From an uncultured Blastocatellia bacterium (GTDB lineage Bacteria > Acidobacteriota > Blastocatellia > HR10), in the NCBI GenBank assembly GCA_937934295.1, contig CALHAI010000011.1, forward strand, positions 1 to 64,000: a DNA stretch of 64,000 nucleotides. The letters run 5' to 3'. The notes under the pieces were generated by a model. That model saw only the letters and a program-made list of their open reading frames with translations. It did no database searches and had not been told where the DNA came from. The stretch's first letter is position 1; the number at the start of each line of letters is the position of its first letter. This document shows positions 25,801 to 35,277 of the stretch, in pieces. The translations under genes and the position numbers were made by a program.

Positions 25801-26090
25801 ATTTGAAGAACGGGCGCAAGATCCCTATGATCGGGAGCGTGCGGATCGTCCAGGGCATTCGCCCCGGCGTCATTAGCTTCGCCCTTGGCTTCGGTCATTG
25901 GGCCGTCGGAGCCAGCGACGTGTGGATTGATGGCGTCCGCATTCCCGGAGATCCACGCCGCGCACAGGGTGTTCACGCCAACGCCGCCATGCGCGTGGAC
26001 GAGTATCTCGGAAACACGTGCTTGGTGGATCCCGTTGGCGGAAGCACCTCCTTCTACGACACGAGGGTGAAGATAGTGAAAGAGAGCTGA
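22899..26090 (+). CDS. Tat-exported molybdopterin oxidoreductase, TtrA-like catalytic subunit
   Basis: 1063 residues, close to TtrA size. The Tat signal is TRRRFLQTSALLGGS. An N-terminal [4Fe-4S] site has Cys72, 75, 79 and 124 (TTCLQCNAGCEIK, ICPKGQAG). The predicted Mo ligand is Cys281 in HGHTTVCQGSLYFTG, as in tetrathionate, thiosulfate, polysulfide and arsenate reductases. The C-terminal part has the molybdopterin dinucleotide-binding domain (MNPRDATRLGLEDGDRVRI). I favour tetrathionate reductase, but substrate cannot be settled by eye. No membrane anchor subunit (TtrC/NrfD) follows; instead there is a decayed cytochrome gene. The complex should be soluble in the periplasm unless an anchor is encoded elsewhere. 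Confidence 0.75.
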   Translation: MAEKRSSHSRTASAGPTAYLTRRRFLQTSALLGGSVAMIARSRWTRFWTEATPNALVDYPLARAENILYTTCLQCNAGCEIKVKLLDGVAVKIDGNPYGPRAMWPHVSYESSPFEMAALDGSICPKGQAGLQTHYDPYRLVRVLKRAGRRGENKWMTISFEQALEEIVNGGFLFRHVPGEENRYVEGLKDIWALRDPALARAMADDIAKIWAGKMSIEEFKVKYAAHLDKLIDPDHPDLGPKNNQLVFMWGRLKGGRSEFLTRFTRDSFGSVNAHGHTTVCQGSLYFTGKAMSEQYVEGKWRGGRKAYWMADTTHAEFIIYIGASPMEGNYGPPLKVARITEGLVENRLKIAIVDPRFSKAAAKAWKWVPIRPGTEAALALGMIRWILENHRYDGRYLENANRGAAEAAGEPTWTNATWLVKIEADGRPSMFLRASEIGLGDAHSFVVLRDGCPVAFQYNDTKTAVTGDLFVDTVIQGLRVKSVLQLVYESATSRSLSEWAEICGVSPTDIIELAREFTAHGKRAVIEPHRGVSQHTNGFYNVLAIMTLNLLIGNLDWKGGLIYGGGTYDQVGTTAGKPFNVLKHPARMTPFGISIIRHEVEYEKTTLFSGYPAKRNWYPFASDIYQEVIPSAGDAYPYPIKALFIYMGTPVYALPAGHTNIEILADPKKIPLIVASDITIGETSMYADYIFPDLSYLERWEFHGTHPSIPHKVSPVRQPVVAPVTETVTVFGESMPLSFEALLLGLAEKLGLPGFGPNGFAPGQDLKRPEDLYLRMVANIAFGDHPDGADAVPDASDEEVQLFLQARRHLPVTVFDPERWERIVGPALWRKVITVLNRGGRFEPYEAAWIGDHVKAKYGKLINMYLEKVATTRSAMTGEFLSGVARYLPIRDILGRELPDAATFDLQLITHREIFHTKSRTVADYWLLDLLPENAILMNPRDATRLGLEDGDRVRIISATNPEGVWDLKNGRKIPMIGSVRIVQGIRPGVISFALGFGHWAVGASDVWIDGVRIPGDPRRAQGVHANAAMRVDEYLGNTCLVDPVGGSTSFYDTRVKIVKES

Positions 26091-26142
26091 ACATTCGGCA
26101 CAACGTTTGCCGAACGAAAGGCTGTCAAAGAGGAGGTTCGCC

Positions 26143-26417
26143 ACGAACAAACACCTTCGACGTCGCCTTTCTTAGCCTTTTTCCCCGCCGCTGCCGGGAT
26201 TCACTTCAATGTCAAGACCCCAGCCCATCCGCCCCCTGCTCAGGAGACAGTGAGCCAAGAACCGACCATCGCCGATGCTTTCGCGACCAGTTTGCACGGC
26301 ACGCGACGCAGTAAGGCGACATGGTACAGCGAGCACAACGAGGGATTCGAAGCGCTCACCGGAATCATGAGGCTAACCCACCAGGGGAGATCCTTCATTG
26401 CCATGCGAGCGTCATAA
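26143..26417 (+). pseudogene. Decayed c-type cytochrome gene after the Mo subunit
   Basis: AGGAGG (26131-26136) is followed after 6 bp by ACG, not ATG, then NKHLRRRLS and a stop. Shifting frame gives FLAFFPAAAGIHFNV and then FATSLHGTRRSKATWYS and EHNEGFEALTG, a stretch that resembles the region just before the first heme site in a family of multiheme cytochromes. A further shift would give DPSCHAS; in the continuous frame the next residues are RSFIAMRAS and a stop. No CxxCH survives. So the start codon is lost, there are at least two frameshifts and the heme part is gone. The remaining DNA to 26498 shows no gene. Confidence 0.6.
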
Positions 26418-26498
26418 GGGGGGCCAAAAGCCTCCTCGATCCGCTAGCTCAGCCGCACACTCCTGCCGAGACCGGTGCTCTCGATGCTTGAGCCGCCG

Positions 26499-29400
26499 CT
26501 ATGGATGGCGTCGAAAAAGACCCGCTCCGTTATTGAGCCAGACCTGGAGCACATCTCCCGTCACATCGAGCACGACCAGATCCGGCACTCCATCGCCATT
26601 GAGATCTCCACTCGCGATCGAACCCGGCACCACGTTCACGGGGATTCGCTGCCGGACGCTCCATCGTCGGTCGCCTTCTGGCACATGCATCCACACCTGT
26701 TGGGCCACAGCGCCCACGACCGCAATCCCTACACCTTCGGTGAAGAATCGTTCCGCCACCACGGCCATCGGCCCTTCTCCGGTCGGCATCGTGGCCACAA
26801 TCCGAAGTCGTAGCCTCGACGTCCCCCCAATCGCCCCTTCGTTACGCACGATCGAGAGCGTAGCAGCGCGGAAATTGGCCGTGACCACATCCATCCGCCC
26901 ATCCCCGTCGAAATCGCCAACAGCGAGGGCCATCGGCCCTCGGTCTACAGGGACTTCACCGCCTGGAGCAAATGTTCCATCCCCGCGACCAAGGAGCACC
27001 GTTATGCTATCGGAAGCCGCATTGACCACCACCACGTCCAAGATCCCATCACGATCGAAATCGGCTACAGCTAAAGCCACGGGCCGTTTCCCCACGCTCG
27101 CGCGACGCCCGACGGCAAACGTCAGATCCCCTCGCCCATGAAAGACCTGCACCGCATCCTCCTCCGAATAGGCGACCACGAGATCCAAACGCCCATCACG
27201 GTCGAAATCGCCCAAAGCTAAGGCCGCCGGCCGAGCTGAGATCGTCAGCGCTCGCCGACGCCGGAACGTTCCATCCTCCCGGCCTTCCAAAATCGTCAAC
27301 GCCCGCGATTGAAAATCGGCCGTGACGACGTCGGCCCTCCCATCGCCATTCAGATCGCCCGCAGCCGCGGCCACCGGCTCCTGCCCCACGAGGATGGTCT
27401 GACCCGGCCGTAACGTCCCATCCCCCTGATTGAAAAAGATCCGCACCCGATCCCGAGTCGAATCTACGACAATCACCCCTTGTATGGGCTCCGCCGAAAT
27501 GCGATCCATTCGGCGAGTCGCTCCTCCGGTCTCCTCAGATTGGGAGAGAAAGGCGACAGCCGTGAGATTCGCTCGCTTGAGCCGATTCATGAACGTACAC
27601 ACGATCGTCTCCCCGGGATCCAAACGAAACGTCGCCGTCGCTCGCTCCACATCGCCAGTGCTCGGATGGGGGCTGGCCTTATCCTCGCAGGAGATCGAAA
27701 AGAGCTCGAATGCGCTTGGCACGATTTCGGTCACCATATAAGTGCCGGGAGCAAGCGGACTACTTGTCAGCGTTTCGCCATTCCGGATGCTTCCGGTGAC
27801 CGCTCCTGTGAAGGAGAACCGCGTATCCGTTGGATCCGGGCTCGGATCGGTCACCTTCCGCACCACAATCTGTCCAAACTTTCGATTCGTGAACGCGCAC
27901 ATCACTACCTCCCCAGCATTCAACGCGAACGCGTGGCTTGTCCCCGAAGCGCTCCCTTTGCTCCCACAATCCACCTCGCCCGCGTATCCCGACGGTCCAC
28001 TCTCGCTCACCGTGTACATCCCGGGCGCCAAATCGTCAAACGTCGCCATGCCGCCATCCCCAATCGTCTGCGGTGCTTGTCCAGTCACGCGGATCTGCCA
28101 CAGCGAGGCGTCGCCGGGCACCACATTCTTGGTCACGATGATCTGTCCCCGCCTCACGTTCGTGAACGTGCACGTGATTCGCTCTCCGGCCGAAGCCTGA
28201 AACGTCGCCGTCCGCGTGTTCACATCCCATGTGCTATCGCCGTCATCACAACTGATCCCGGCCAAATCCCACCCGCTCACCATCCCCTCCGTGCTCGTGT
28301 ACGTCCCCGGTGCGACCACCGCGGTGAGCGTCCCGTTGTTGACGCTGATGGACCCGCTTGGCGTTCCCGTAAACGGGAATGTCGCTACTCCGCCGACCAT
28401 CACCTTTCTCACGATCAATTCCGCCGCATGTTGCACGACCGCGCACGCGGAGAACTCCGACGTGTTCCCATTAGCATCGGTCGCCGTCGCCGTCATCACC
28501 GCGCCGCTTGGGACAGTGATCGAGAGCGTGCTCGTGAACGAGCCCGGGTTGTTCACCGACGTCGAGCCGATGAACGCCTCACCTTCCCCATGGCCGGACG
28601 GATCGCACGACGGGTTGAGGAAGAACTCGATGAGGATGGGATAAGCGGAATTCCCCACTGCGGAATCGATCGAACCCTGAACGATCGTCGTCCCAGGACC
28701 GGAGAAGACACCGGTGAGCACAGGAAAGTTTTGCAGATTGTTCGCTCCCGTGTCGGGATCATGGGCATCGTTATGGGTCACGCCGTTGCTTCCAAGATCA
28801 ATGCCCAAGCCCCCGTTGGAGAAGATCGCATTCTGCTGAATCCGATTCCCTGTACCGGAGGCGACGAATATCCCGTCACCACCGTTGAAGGCGATGACGT
28901 TTCCGGCAATCGTATTGACGCTCGCTGAAACATACACACCATGCCCGTTATTGCCCAACGATCCCACGCCCGTCGTATCGGTCCCGATGAAATTGCCCCG
29001 CACCAGATTCCCACTTGCCGCACTTCCCCTGATCTCCACGCCGTCATTATTACGATTCCCCGAGATGATGTTACGCGCCCCACCGACGGTGCCCCCGATC
29101 ACAGTGTGAGGGGCACCGTTGATGAAGACCCCACGCTGCGTATTCCCCAGCGCTTCGATCCCATTCGCCTTCGTTCCGATGAAATTGCCGCGCACCACAT
29201 TGCCGCTCGCTCCGCTGCCATTGATCTCCACGCCATCGTTGTTGTTCCCCGAGATGATGTTGCGCGCGCTCGGGACCGTCCCGCCGATCGTATTGTTGGG
29301 AGCTTCGTCAACGCGCACGCCGTCATTGAAGTTCCCAAGATCCGTCACACCATTCACATCGGTCCCAATGAGATTCCCCTCGATCACATTCCCTCCGTTT

Positions 29401-31199
29401 GTCTCCAAGCGGATGCCGTATCGCCGGAACCGATTGATCGCGAGCCCCCGCACGACGCTGAAGCCAGCCGCGATCCGCAGTCCATCGGTGTTGCCCCCCG
29501 CATTCGTGCCGTTCAACTCCACGCAGCGCAATCTCCCACACGCATTTTCCATCGTCGCATCAATCGTCACCGGCTCGGTGATCGTCGGCAGCGCCGAAGT
29601 GGGAGCGATCGTGTGAGGTCCAGACCCGGGGATGTTGAAGTGGATCGCGTCGGCCCCGGGATGGGCATTCGCTTCCTGGAGCGCGGCGCGCAGTGTGCAC
29701 ACCCCGGCGCTCGTCGCGCAGACGCCGTTGCCCGGATTGGCATCGGGCTCATCGCCCGTATCGTTGACGACGAAGGTCGCGTGAGAGGCCGTCAGGAGGA
29801 TGCTCGGACGGTTCACCCCATCACGTAAGATCACCAGATCGCTCAGGGCATCCGAATTCAACCGCATGGGCAAAACGGCCACAATGTCCGGAGGGGAGTC
29901 GAGCGACATCACCACCGGAACCGACAGCGCACGCGTCCGGAGATCGGCCGCGGAGTCCTCAATGGGTATGAGGTTCGCGAGGATATGCCAGCGTCGGCAG
30001 CCCGGGACAAGCACAAGTAGATCGTCGCTCGGCAGGCTGGAGACCTTCGCCCGAACGAGCCGTCCCATCACCCCAGGAGGATGTGAGAATGCGCTCGCTG
30101 AGAGATCGACGTCGGACCACGCGGCGACCACTCCCCAGGAAGCGGTCTCTGCGGACGAATGGACCAGCTCGACATCCGAGAGGGGCCTTCGAGCGAGCAC
30201 GTGCACCGCGCCATCCTCGCCGAGTGCGGCGATCTCCACGCGCTGTTCGTTATCCCACAGGAAGTCGCCGACCGCTAAGGCGATGAGCCGCGAGGGCAGA
30301 AGCTGTCGGTCTATCCGAATCTGAGACACGACGGCGGACCGCTGATCCGCTGATCTCCAATACCGCTCTCGCCCGTGCACGATCACCAAATGGTGGCCCG
30401 CCGCGATGGCGAGGTCGAACTCGAAACCTTCGTCCAATTGTCCGAGAGCGAGAGCCGTTGCTTCGCCCGGCAGCGGAATCCGCTCAGGTTCTCGGCGCAC
30501 GGCTCCTTCGGGACTCTCAAAGACGAGCACACAAGGTCCCTCGCGCCCGACGATTCCGACGACGATGTCCTCGAGCCCATCGGCTCGATTCATCTCCCCG
30601 ACGACGAGCGCCGTCACTTGTCCCGGGAGTTCGAGGATACGCCGTTCATACCATCCCCCTCGCCCATCCCCCCGCAGCACGTAAAGCACCCGCCCTCCGC
30701 GCGCCGCCACGACCACGTCAGCATGCCCGTCAGCATCGAAATCGCCCCCTGCTAAAAAATCCGGCGGCTCGGGGAGCTCAACGACCGACGCCTCAGGCCA
30801 AAACGGCACATGGACAAGTCGCCCGGCCGCCCGTCGCGCTTGAGCCCCAACATCGTTCGGCCAAAGGAAATCTCCGTTGCCCCGATGAAGCACCAGAAGA
30901 CCGCCTGTTGACCCCGCATATCCGCTCACAAGATCCGGCACTCCATCTTCATCGAAATCCGCCGACGTCAAAGCCGTCGGTCGAACCGATCCTCGCTCGA
31001 GCGCTTCTCGCGCTTCAGCAACACCAACGTAGATCGTCGGCAGCTCCATGCCGTCATTCAAAATGCTCCAGGGATGGCCACGCGCGTCGAGCCGCACGTG
31101 TGGTCGGGTCGGCAATGGCATGGCTTCCTGGTCTCGCCGCGAAGCCATTCCCACACATCCGATCAACGCGATGAGCACGACAACCCCTGTCCGGCTCAT
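26499..31199 (-). CDS. Giant FG-GAP / parallel beta-helix / prealbumin-like repeat lipoprotein
   Basis: About 1566 residues. The N-terminus is a lipoprotein signal (VVVLIALIGC, lipobox LIGC). Order of domains: N-terminal FG-GAP repeats (about 50-475, e.g. DFDEDGVPDLVSG); a CSLREA-type beta-helix (about 478-800, starting FVVNDTGDEPDANPGNGVC, with repeated NVVRGNFIGT and IISGNNNDGVEI rungs); a beta domain; three prealbumin-like domains (about 928-1210) each ending GExxxCxFxN; and about six C-terminal FG-GAP repeats (DFDRDGRLDLVV). It is probably anchored to the outer membrane and displayed outside. I chose ATG 31199 for the lipobox; the frame opens at 31250. It shares its C-terminal plan with the cut gene at the window start. 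Confidence 0.85.
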   Translation of the reverse strand: MSRTGVVVLIALIGCVGMASRRDQEAMPLPTRPHVRLDARGHPWSILNDGMELPTIYVGVAEAREALERGSVRPTALTSADFDEDGVPDLVSGYAGSTGGLLVLHRGNGDFLWPNDVGAQARRAAGRLVHVPFWPEASVVELPEPPDFLAGGDFDADGHADVVVAARGGRVLYVLRGDGRGGWYERRILELPGQVTALVVGEMNRADGLEDIVVGIVGREGPCVLVFESPEGAVRREPERIPLPGEATALALGQLDEGFEFDLAIAAGHHLVIVHGRERYWRSADQRSAVVSQIRIDRQLLPSRLIALAVGDFLWDNEQRVEIAALGEDGAVHVLARRPLSDVELVHSSAETASWGVVAAWSDVDLSASAFSHPPGVMGRLVRAKVSSLPSDDLLVLVPGCRRWHILANLIPIEDSAADLRTRALSVPVVMSLDSPPDIVAVLPMRLNSDALSDLVILRDGVNRPSILLTASHATFVVNDTGDEPDANPGNGVCATSAGVCTLRAALQEANAHPGADAIHFNIPGSGPHTIAPTSALPTITEPVTIDATMENACGRLRCVELNGTNAGGNTDGLRIAAGFSVVRGLAINRFRRYGIRLETNGGNVIEGNLIGTDVNGVTDLGNFNDGVRVDEAPNNTIGGTVPSARNIISGNNNDGVEINGSGASGNVVRGNFIGTKANGIEALGNTQRGVFINGAPHTVIGGTVGGARNIISGNRNNDGVEIRGSAASGNLVRGNFIGTDTTGVGSLGNNGHGVYVSASVNTIAGNVIAFNGGDGIFVASGTGNRIQQNAIFSNGGLGIDLGSNGVTHNDAHDPDTGANNLQNFPVLTGVFSGPGTTIVQGSIDSAVGNSAYPILIEFFLNPSCDPSGHGEGEAFIGSTSVNNPGSFTSTLSITVPSGAVMTATATDANGNTSEFSACAVVQHAAELIVRKVMVGGVATFPFTGTPSGSISVNNGTLTAVVAPGTYTSTEGMVSGWDLAGISCDDGDSTWDVNTRTATFQASAGERITCTFTNVRRGQIIVTKNVVPGDASLWQIRVTGQAPQTIGDGGMATFDDLAPGMYTVSESGPSGYAGEVDCGSKGSASGTSHAFALNAGEVVMCAFTNRKFGQIVVRKVTDPSPDPTDTRFSFTGAVTGSIRNGETLTSSPLAPGTYMVTEIVPSAFELFSISCEDKASPHPSTGDVERATATFRLDPGETIVCTFMNRLKRANLTAVAFLSQSEETGGATRRMDRISAEPIQGVIVVDSTRDRVRIFFNQGDGTLRPGQTILVGQEPVAAAAGDLNGDGRADVVTADFQSRALTILEGREDGTFRRRRALTISARPAALALGDFDRDGRLDLVVAYSEEDAVQVFHGRGDLTFAVGRRASVGKRPVALAVADFDRDGILDVVVVNAASDSITVLLGRGDGTFAPGGEVPVDRGPMALAVGDFDGDGRMDVVTANFRAATLSIVRNEGAIGGTSRLRLRIVATMPTGEGPMAVVAERFFTEGVGIAVVGAVAQQVWMHVPEGDRRWSVRQRIPVNVVPGSIASGDLNGDGVPDLVVLDVTGDVLQVWLNNGAGLFRRHP

Positions 31200-31450
31200 C
31201 GCGAGAGAGCGGATGCATTCTCTACAAGCATGAGCACCTCGCCTCACCACCTCGCCGTGTCTCTGTCTTGGTATCCCCTGCCTCTGCAGCGTCTATGTTA
31301 CCTCGTCCTTTTCCAAACGACAAGAGCAACTTGTGAAGGGGCCCACCAGATCACAAGCTGGCGAAGCCCGTGGTTCGGGAGAGCGAAGCGGCCCTTTTGA
31401 ACGAGCGCTCACCAAGTCGCCGACGTGAAGGGGCAAGGGTCTGAGAGCGA

Positions 31451-31479
31451 TTGCGCTCCGACGTTCAACTGAGTATAAT
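31451..31479 (+). promoter_or_regulatory. Sigma-70-type promoter of the DnaC-like gene
   Basis: TTGCGC, 17 bp, then a perfect TATAAT. The ATG at 31494 is only 15 bp after the -10 box, so the transcript would have a leader of roughly 8 nt and be nearly leaderless. The rest of 31200-31450 shows no gene. Confidence 0.55.
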
Positions 31480-31493
31480 AAGCCCGCGCTCAT

Positions 31494-32216
31494 ATGCGGA
31501 CGACATCGGAAAAAGCGACAGCGCCGACGGTGACATGCCCCTTCTGCCGGGACACGGGCTGGGAGTACGTCGCCGAGCGAACCGTCCGACGCTGCCGGTG
31601 TCGACGGGACCCACATCGGATGAGCGAGCGTCTCCTGCAAGATGCGCGCATCCCGCCACGATACGCCCAGTGCGGATTCCAGAACTACGAGATCAGAAAT
31701 AGCACGCAGCAGGCCGCCGTGTACATCTGTCAGCGCTTGGTCGAAGACTATCCGAACGTAGACCGAGGACTTCTGATCATCGGCCCTTGCGGCGTCGGGA
31801 AGACGCACCTGGCCGTGGCGACGATCAAAGAGCTGATCCAGAGGAAGCTCGTCCCATGCCTCTTCTACGACTTCCGTGATCTCTTGAAAGAGATTCAGGA
31901 CAGCTACGATCCGCTCTCGCAAACGAGCGAGCTGCGGATTCTGGCGCCCATCTACGAGGCCGAAGTCCTCGTGCTTGACGAACTCGGAGCGGCCAAGCCG
32001 ACCGAGTGGGTGCAGGAGACGATGACGCAGATCATCAACACACGCTATAATCAGAAGCGGATCACGATCTTCACCTCGAACTTCCTGGACATTTCGACCA
32101 GCTCCACCAAGGAGACGCTCACCGATCGCGTGGGAGAGCGCTTACGCTCCCGTTTGCATGAGATGTGCCGGCTGGTCGTCATCGAGGGTGAGGATTATCG
32201 TTTCTGGCGCCGATAG
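31494..32216 (+). CDS. DnaC/IstB-like AAA+ ATPase with N-terminal zinc finger
   Basis: 240 residues. A Cys-rich N-terminus (CPFC near 15-18 and CRC near 34-36) resembles the zinc knuckle of DnaC-like loaders. The AAA+ core has Walker [10 protein letters not shown], Walker [10 protein letters not shown] and sensor TSNF. DnaC-type proteins load replicative helicase or, as IstB, assist transposition. No transposase lies nearby, so a helicase-loader role is favoured. Confidence 0.85.
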   Translation: MRTTSEKATAPTVTCPFCRDTGWEYVAERTVRRCRCRRDPHRMSERLLQDARIPPRYAQCGFQNYEIRNSTQQAAVYICQRLVEDYPNVDRGLLIIGPCGVGKTHLAVATIKELIQRKLVPCLFYDFRDLLKEIQDSYDPLSQTSELRILAPIYEAEVLVLDELGAAKPTEWVQETMTQIINTRYNQKRITIFTSNFLDISTSSTKETLTDRVGERLRSRLHEMCRLVVIEGEDYRFWRR

Positions 32217-32234
32217 AGAGGCGAACGCCTCTCT
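32215..32234. terminator. Hairpin between convergent genes
   Basis: AGAGAGGCG-AA-CGCCTCTCT, a 9-bp perfect stem that begins in the stop codon of the DnaC-like gene. The transaldolase gene converges from 32298. No T-run follows. Confidence 0.45.
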
Positions 32235-32297
32235 GCCCTCGGTGACAACGCGAGCGACCGACGAAGCGTACTCGACCTCACTCCAATGGCCGCGCGG

Positions 32298-32975
32298 TCA
32301 CCCGCTTCGCGGCCCCTCTGATCCCACGGGCTTATACGCACGCTCCCAATCCTTCAGAAATCGCTCCAGACCAATATCCGTGAGCGGATGCTTGACGAGT
32401 TGCTCTAAGACCTTGAAAGGCACGGTGACGATGTCCGCGCCGATGAGCGCGGCCTGCACGACATGCATCGGATGACGGATGCTGGCGACCAGAATGCGGG
32501 TCTCGAACTCATAGTTGTCGAAGACCTCGCGAATCTGCTCAATCAGTTCCATCCCCGAATGGCCGATGTCATCCAAGCGTCCCACAAAGGGGCTGACGAC
32601 GGTCGCGCCGGCCTTCGCCGCCAGGATCGCTTGCGGCACCGTGAAGACGAGCGTCGTGTTAATGGCGATCCCTTCCCGCGAAAGGATGCGAATGGCCTTG
32701 AGCCCCTCCACCAGGCACGGGATCTTCACCATGACGTGCGGATGAAGGCGCGCCAGCTCGCGCGCTTCGGCGATCATCTCCGCAGTCGTCGTGCTGACGA
32801 CCTCAGCGCTCACCGGCCCCGGCACGATCTCACAAATCTCGCGAATGTGAGCGCGCGGGTCCGAGACGCCCTCCTTCGCGATGAGGCTCGGATTCGTCGT
32901 CACTCCATCAATGACCCCCCACGAGACCGCTTCGCGAATCTCCGCGAGATTGGCCGTATCCAGGAAGACCTCCAT
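32298..32975 (-). CDS. Transaldolase, short FSA/TalC type
   Basis: 225 residues, the short class. Visible motifs are [33 protein letters not shown] with Schiff-base Lys84, [10 protein letters not shown] and SPFVGRLDD. It either transfers dihydroxyacetone units in the pentose phosphate pathway or acts as fructose-6-phosphate aldolase; sequence alone does not decide. A C-terminal tail of about 10 residues is extra. Confidence 0.92.
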   Translation of the reverse strand: MEVFLDTANLAEIREAVSWGVIDGVTTNPSLIAKEGVSDPRAHIREICEIVPGPVSAEVVSTTTAEMIAEARELARLHPHVMVKIPCLVEGLKAIRILSREGIAINTTLVFTVPQAILAAKAGATVVSPFVGRLDDIGHSGMELIEQIREVFDNYEFETRILVASIRHPMHVVQAALIGADIVTVPFKVLEQLVKHPLTDIGLERFLKDWERAYKPVGSEGPRSG

Positions 32976-33051
32976 CGCCCTCCTCCTTTCGACGCATTGT
33001 TCCTTGTTCAGCCCGATACCCCTTCACTTTAGCAGCCCGCGCCGTCGAGAA

Positions 33052-34425
33052 TCAATCTCCGAGGAGCGCGTCGCGGTGACGCAAGCGCGCTCGAACCTCT
33101 CGAAGCCGCGCGCGCACGCGCTCCTCGTCGAGCGTCGTGACCGAGGTCCCGTCAAAGAGCACGCGCCCGCCGACGGCCGTGAAGCACACGTCGCTTGCGC
33201 GCGCGGAGAAGACGATCGCCGTCACGGGATCCTCCACCGGCTGCACGTGCGCGCCCGAGAGATCGATGGCGATGAAATCGGCCTCCTTACCGGGTTCGAG
33301 TGATCCGATGCGCGACTCAAGTGAAAGCGCACGTGCTCCCCCAAGTGTCAGGAGCCGCAGTACCGTCTCGGCGCTCAACAGCGTCGGGGACGCCCGATGC
33401 GCTCGCTGCACGAGCAGCCCAAACCGTGCCTCCTCCAGGAGGTCGCATGCGTTGTTGCTCGCGACGCTATCGGTCCCCACGCCCACAGCGATTCCTGCGC
33501 GCACCCACTCGGGAAGCGGTGCCACCCCGTGCCCGAGCTTCGCGTTCGATTTCGGACAGTATGCAATGGCCGCACCGCTGTGCGCGATGAGCGCGATGTC
33601 TTCCTCGTCCACGTGCACCCCGTGCACGAGAAGGGGACGCGCGGCGAGCACGCCGAGATCGTGCAGATACCGGATGGGCGAAACTCCTGGTGCGCGCCAC
33701 AAGAGGCCACGCCGCTCATAAATCCGGGCGAATTCCCCTCGCCCATGCCGCACGAACTCCACCTCCGCTTGAGATTCGGCGATGTGGACGCACAGCGGCA
33801 ACGCGTGGGCGCGCGCGTATTCCACCGCCTGGCGAAAGAGCCGCGCCGAGACCGTATACGGCGCATGGGGGGAGATGCCCACGCCCACGCGCGTGAAAGC
33901 GCACGGATGCGCGCGCAGCGGCTGAAGGCGTTCGATCAGCCCGCGCACGCTCTCCTCGGCATCTTCGGGCCGCGGGCCGAAGACCTCCTGAAAGAACAGG
34001 CCGCGCACCCCGCTCTCGCACAAGGCGTCGAATCCAGCCCCCGTCGCGCCAACATCCACAATCGTCGTCTGCCCACTGCGAAGGGCTTCGAGAATGCCCG
34101 CCCGCGCACTCTCCCGCACATCCTCTGCCGACAGCCCTTCCCGCAACCGCGTGAGGGCCACGAGCCACTTCACGAACGGGAGGTCCTCCAACATCCCTCG
34201 AAAGGCCGTCAGCTCCAAATGCGCATGCACGTTCACCAGGCCAGGCAACAGCGCCGCCCCCCCAAAATCGCGCACGGCCGCTTCAGGGAACTGCGCGCGT
34301 AATTCCGCCTCGCCCCCGACGGCTATGATGCGCTCCCCTTCGACCACGATCCCCCCCCGTCGAAACGGTGGCCGTGTGATCGGCACCACCCACGTGGCCA
34401 AATACAGCGTGCGCACAGACGACAT
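33052..34425 (-). CDS. Amidohydrolase of the ATZ/TRZ deaminase type
   Basis: 457 residues with the metal-dependent TIM-barrel plan. Metal and catalytic motifs: GLVNVHAHLEL (HxH), HIAESQAEVEF, VHGVHVDEEDI and GVGTDSVASNN. Relatives deaminate aminodeoxyfutalosine, guanine, adenosine derivatives or triazines. In organisms using the futalosine menaquinone route a related enzyme acts there, but no mqn gene lies nearby, so the substrate is open. It starts 2 bp after the end of mgtC on the same strand. Confidence 0.8.
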   Translation of the reverse strand: MSSVRTLYLATWVVPITRPPFRRGGIVVEGERIIAVGGEAELRAQFPEAAVRDFGGAALLPGLVNVHAHLELTAFRGMLEDLPFVKWLVALTRLREGLSAEDVRESARAGILEALRSGQTTIVDVGATGAGFDALCESGVRGLFFQEVFGPRPEDAEESVRGLIERLQPLRAHPCAFTRVGVGISPHAPYTVSARLFRQAVEYARAHALPLCVHIAESQAEVEFVRHGRGEFARIYERRGLLWRAPGVSPIRYLHDLGVLAARPLLVHGVHVDEEDIALIAHSGAAIAYCPKSNAKLGHGVAPLPEWVRAGIAVGVGTDSVASNNACDLLEEARFGLLVQRAHRASPTLLSAETVLRLLTLGGARALSLESRIGSLEPGKEADFIAIDLSGAHVQPVEDPVTAIVFSARASDVCFTAVGGRVLFDGTSVTTLDEERVRARLREVRARLRHRDALLGD

Positions 34426-34427
34426 CG

Positions 34428-35090
34428 TCAGAGCTCTCGCGGAAGCTCCACGCGCAGACGGCCCGGGACCGCCAGCAGTTCCCGAAGCAACCGTTCATTC
34501 ACCTCCGGCGAGACCGAGAGCGCGAACCGCATCTCCATGCCCACATTCGTCTTCTCGAACGATACCCCTTCCATCTCCACGCCGTGCGCGCGCAAGATCT
34601 CCGTCAGCCGCGCCAGCGCCGTCGGCACGTCGTTCGTCTCCAGGTGATACTCGTAGATGGGACGCGCGCTCGCGAGCATGCGCTTCTCCACCCGTCCCAG
34701 CACGAAGAGCGAGAGGATCACGATCGCCGTCGCGAGCAGAGCCGGCAGATAATACCCCCCGCCCACGGCCAGGCCAATCGCCGCGACAGTGAAGATCGTC
34801 GCTCCCGTCGTCAACCCGTAGACGGACCCACGACTTTGCACGATCGCCCCGGCCCCGAGGAACCCGATCCCAGTCACCACCTGCGCGGCAATGCGCCCTG
34901 GATCCCCACGACTCCCTCCATCCTGGGCCACCAGGATTGAGAGGATCATCAACAACGCCGAACCCGTGCAGATGAGCATGTTCGTCCGCAATCCGGCCGG
35001 CTTGCGACTCAATTCGCGCTCCAGTCCAACAAGCCCTCCCAGGATCGCTGCGGCCAGGAGCTTCGTCAAACTCTCCATCAAGAGCTCCAT
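34428..35090 (-). CDS. MgtC/SapB-family membrane protein
   Basis: 220 residues. Five TM segments with the MgtC signature (AAILGGLVGLERELSRKPAGLRT, VTGIGFLGAGAI) and a C-terminal ACT-like domain (from about 140). Family members affect magnesium-limited growth and, in some bacteria, restrain F-ATPase. Its start lies on the same strand as the amidohydrolase. Confidence 0.88.
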   Translation of the reverse strand: MELLMESLTKLLAAAILGGLVGLERELSRKPAGLRTNMLICTGSALLMILSILVAQDGGSRGDPGRIAAQVVTGIGFLGAGAIVQSRGSVYGLTTGATIFTVAAIGLAVGGGYYLPALLATAIVILSLFVLGRVEKRMLASARPIYEYHLETNDVPTALARLTEILRAHGVEMEGVSFEKTNVGMEMRFALSVSPEVNERLLRELLAVPGRLRVELPREL

Positions 35091-35277
35091 CCCTCTCCCC
35101 TCCTCATGGACGATCTCTCCCTAAGGCCTAACGACATCGGGAAGAACACCGTCACAATTGTAGCGCACCTCGAGGGCTCGAAAAAACGAACCGCAGCGCA
35201 TGAGACGACGCCTGCCGGCGAGTGCGGAGAAGTTGTTCTTCATCCGAAGATCCTGGGGGCAAAAGGCCAAGGCGCAC

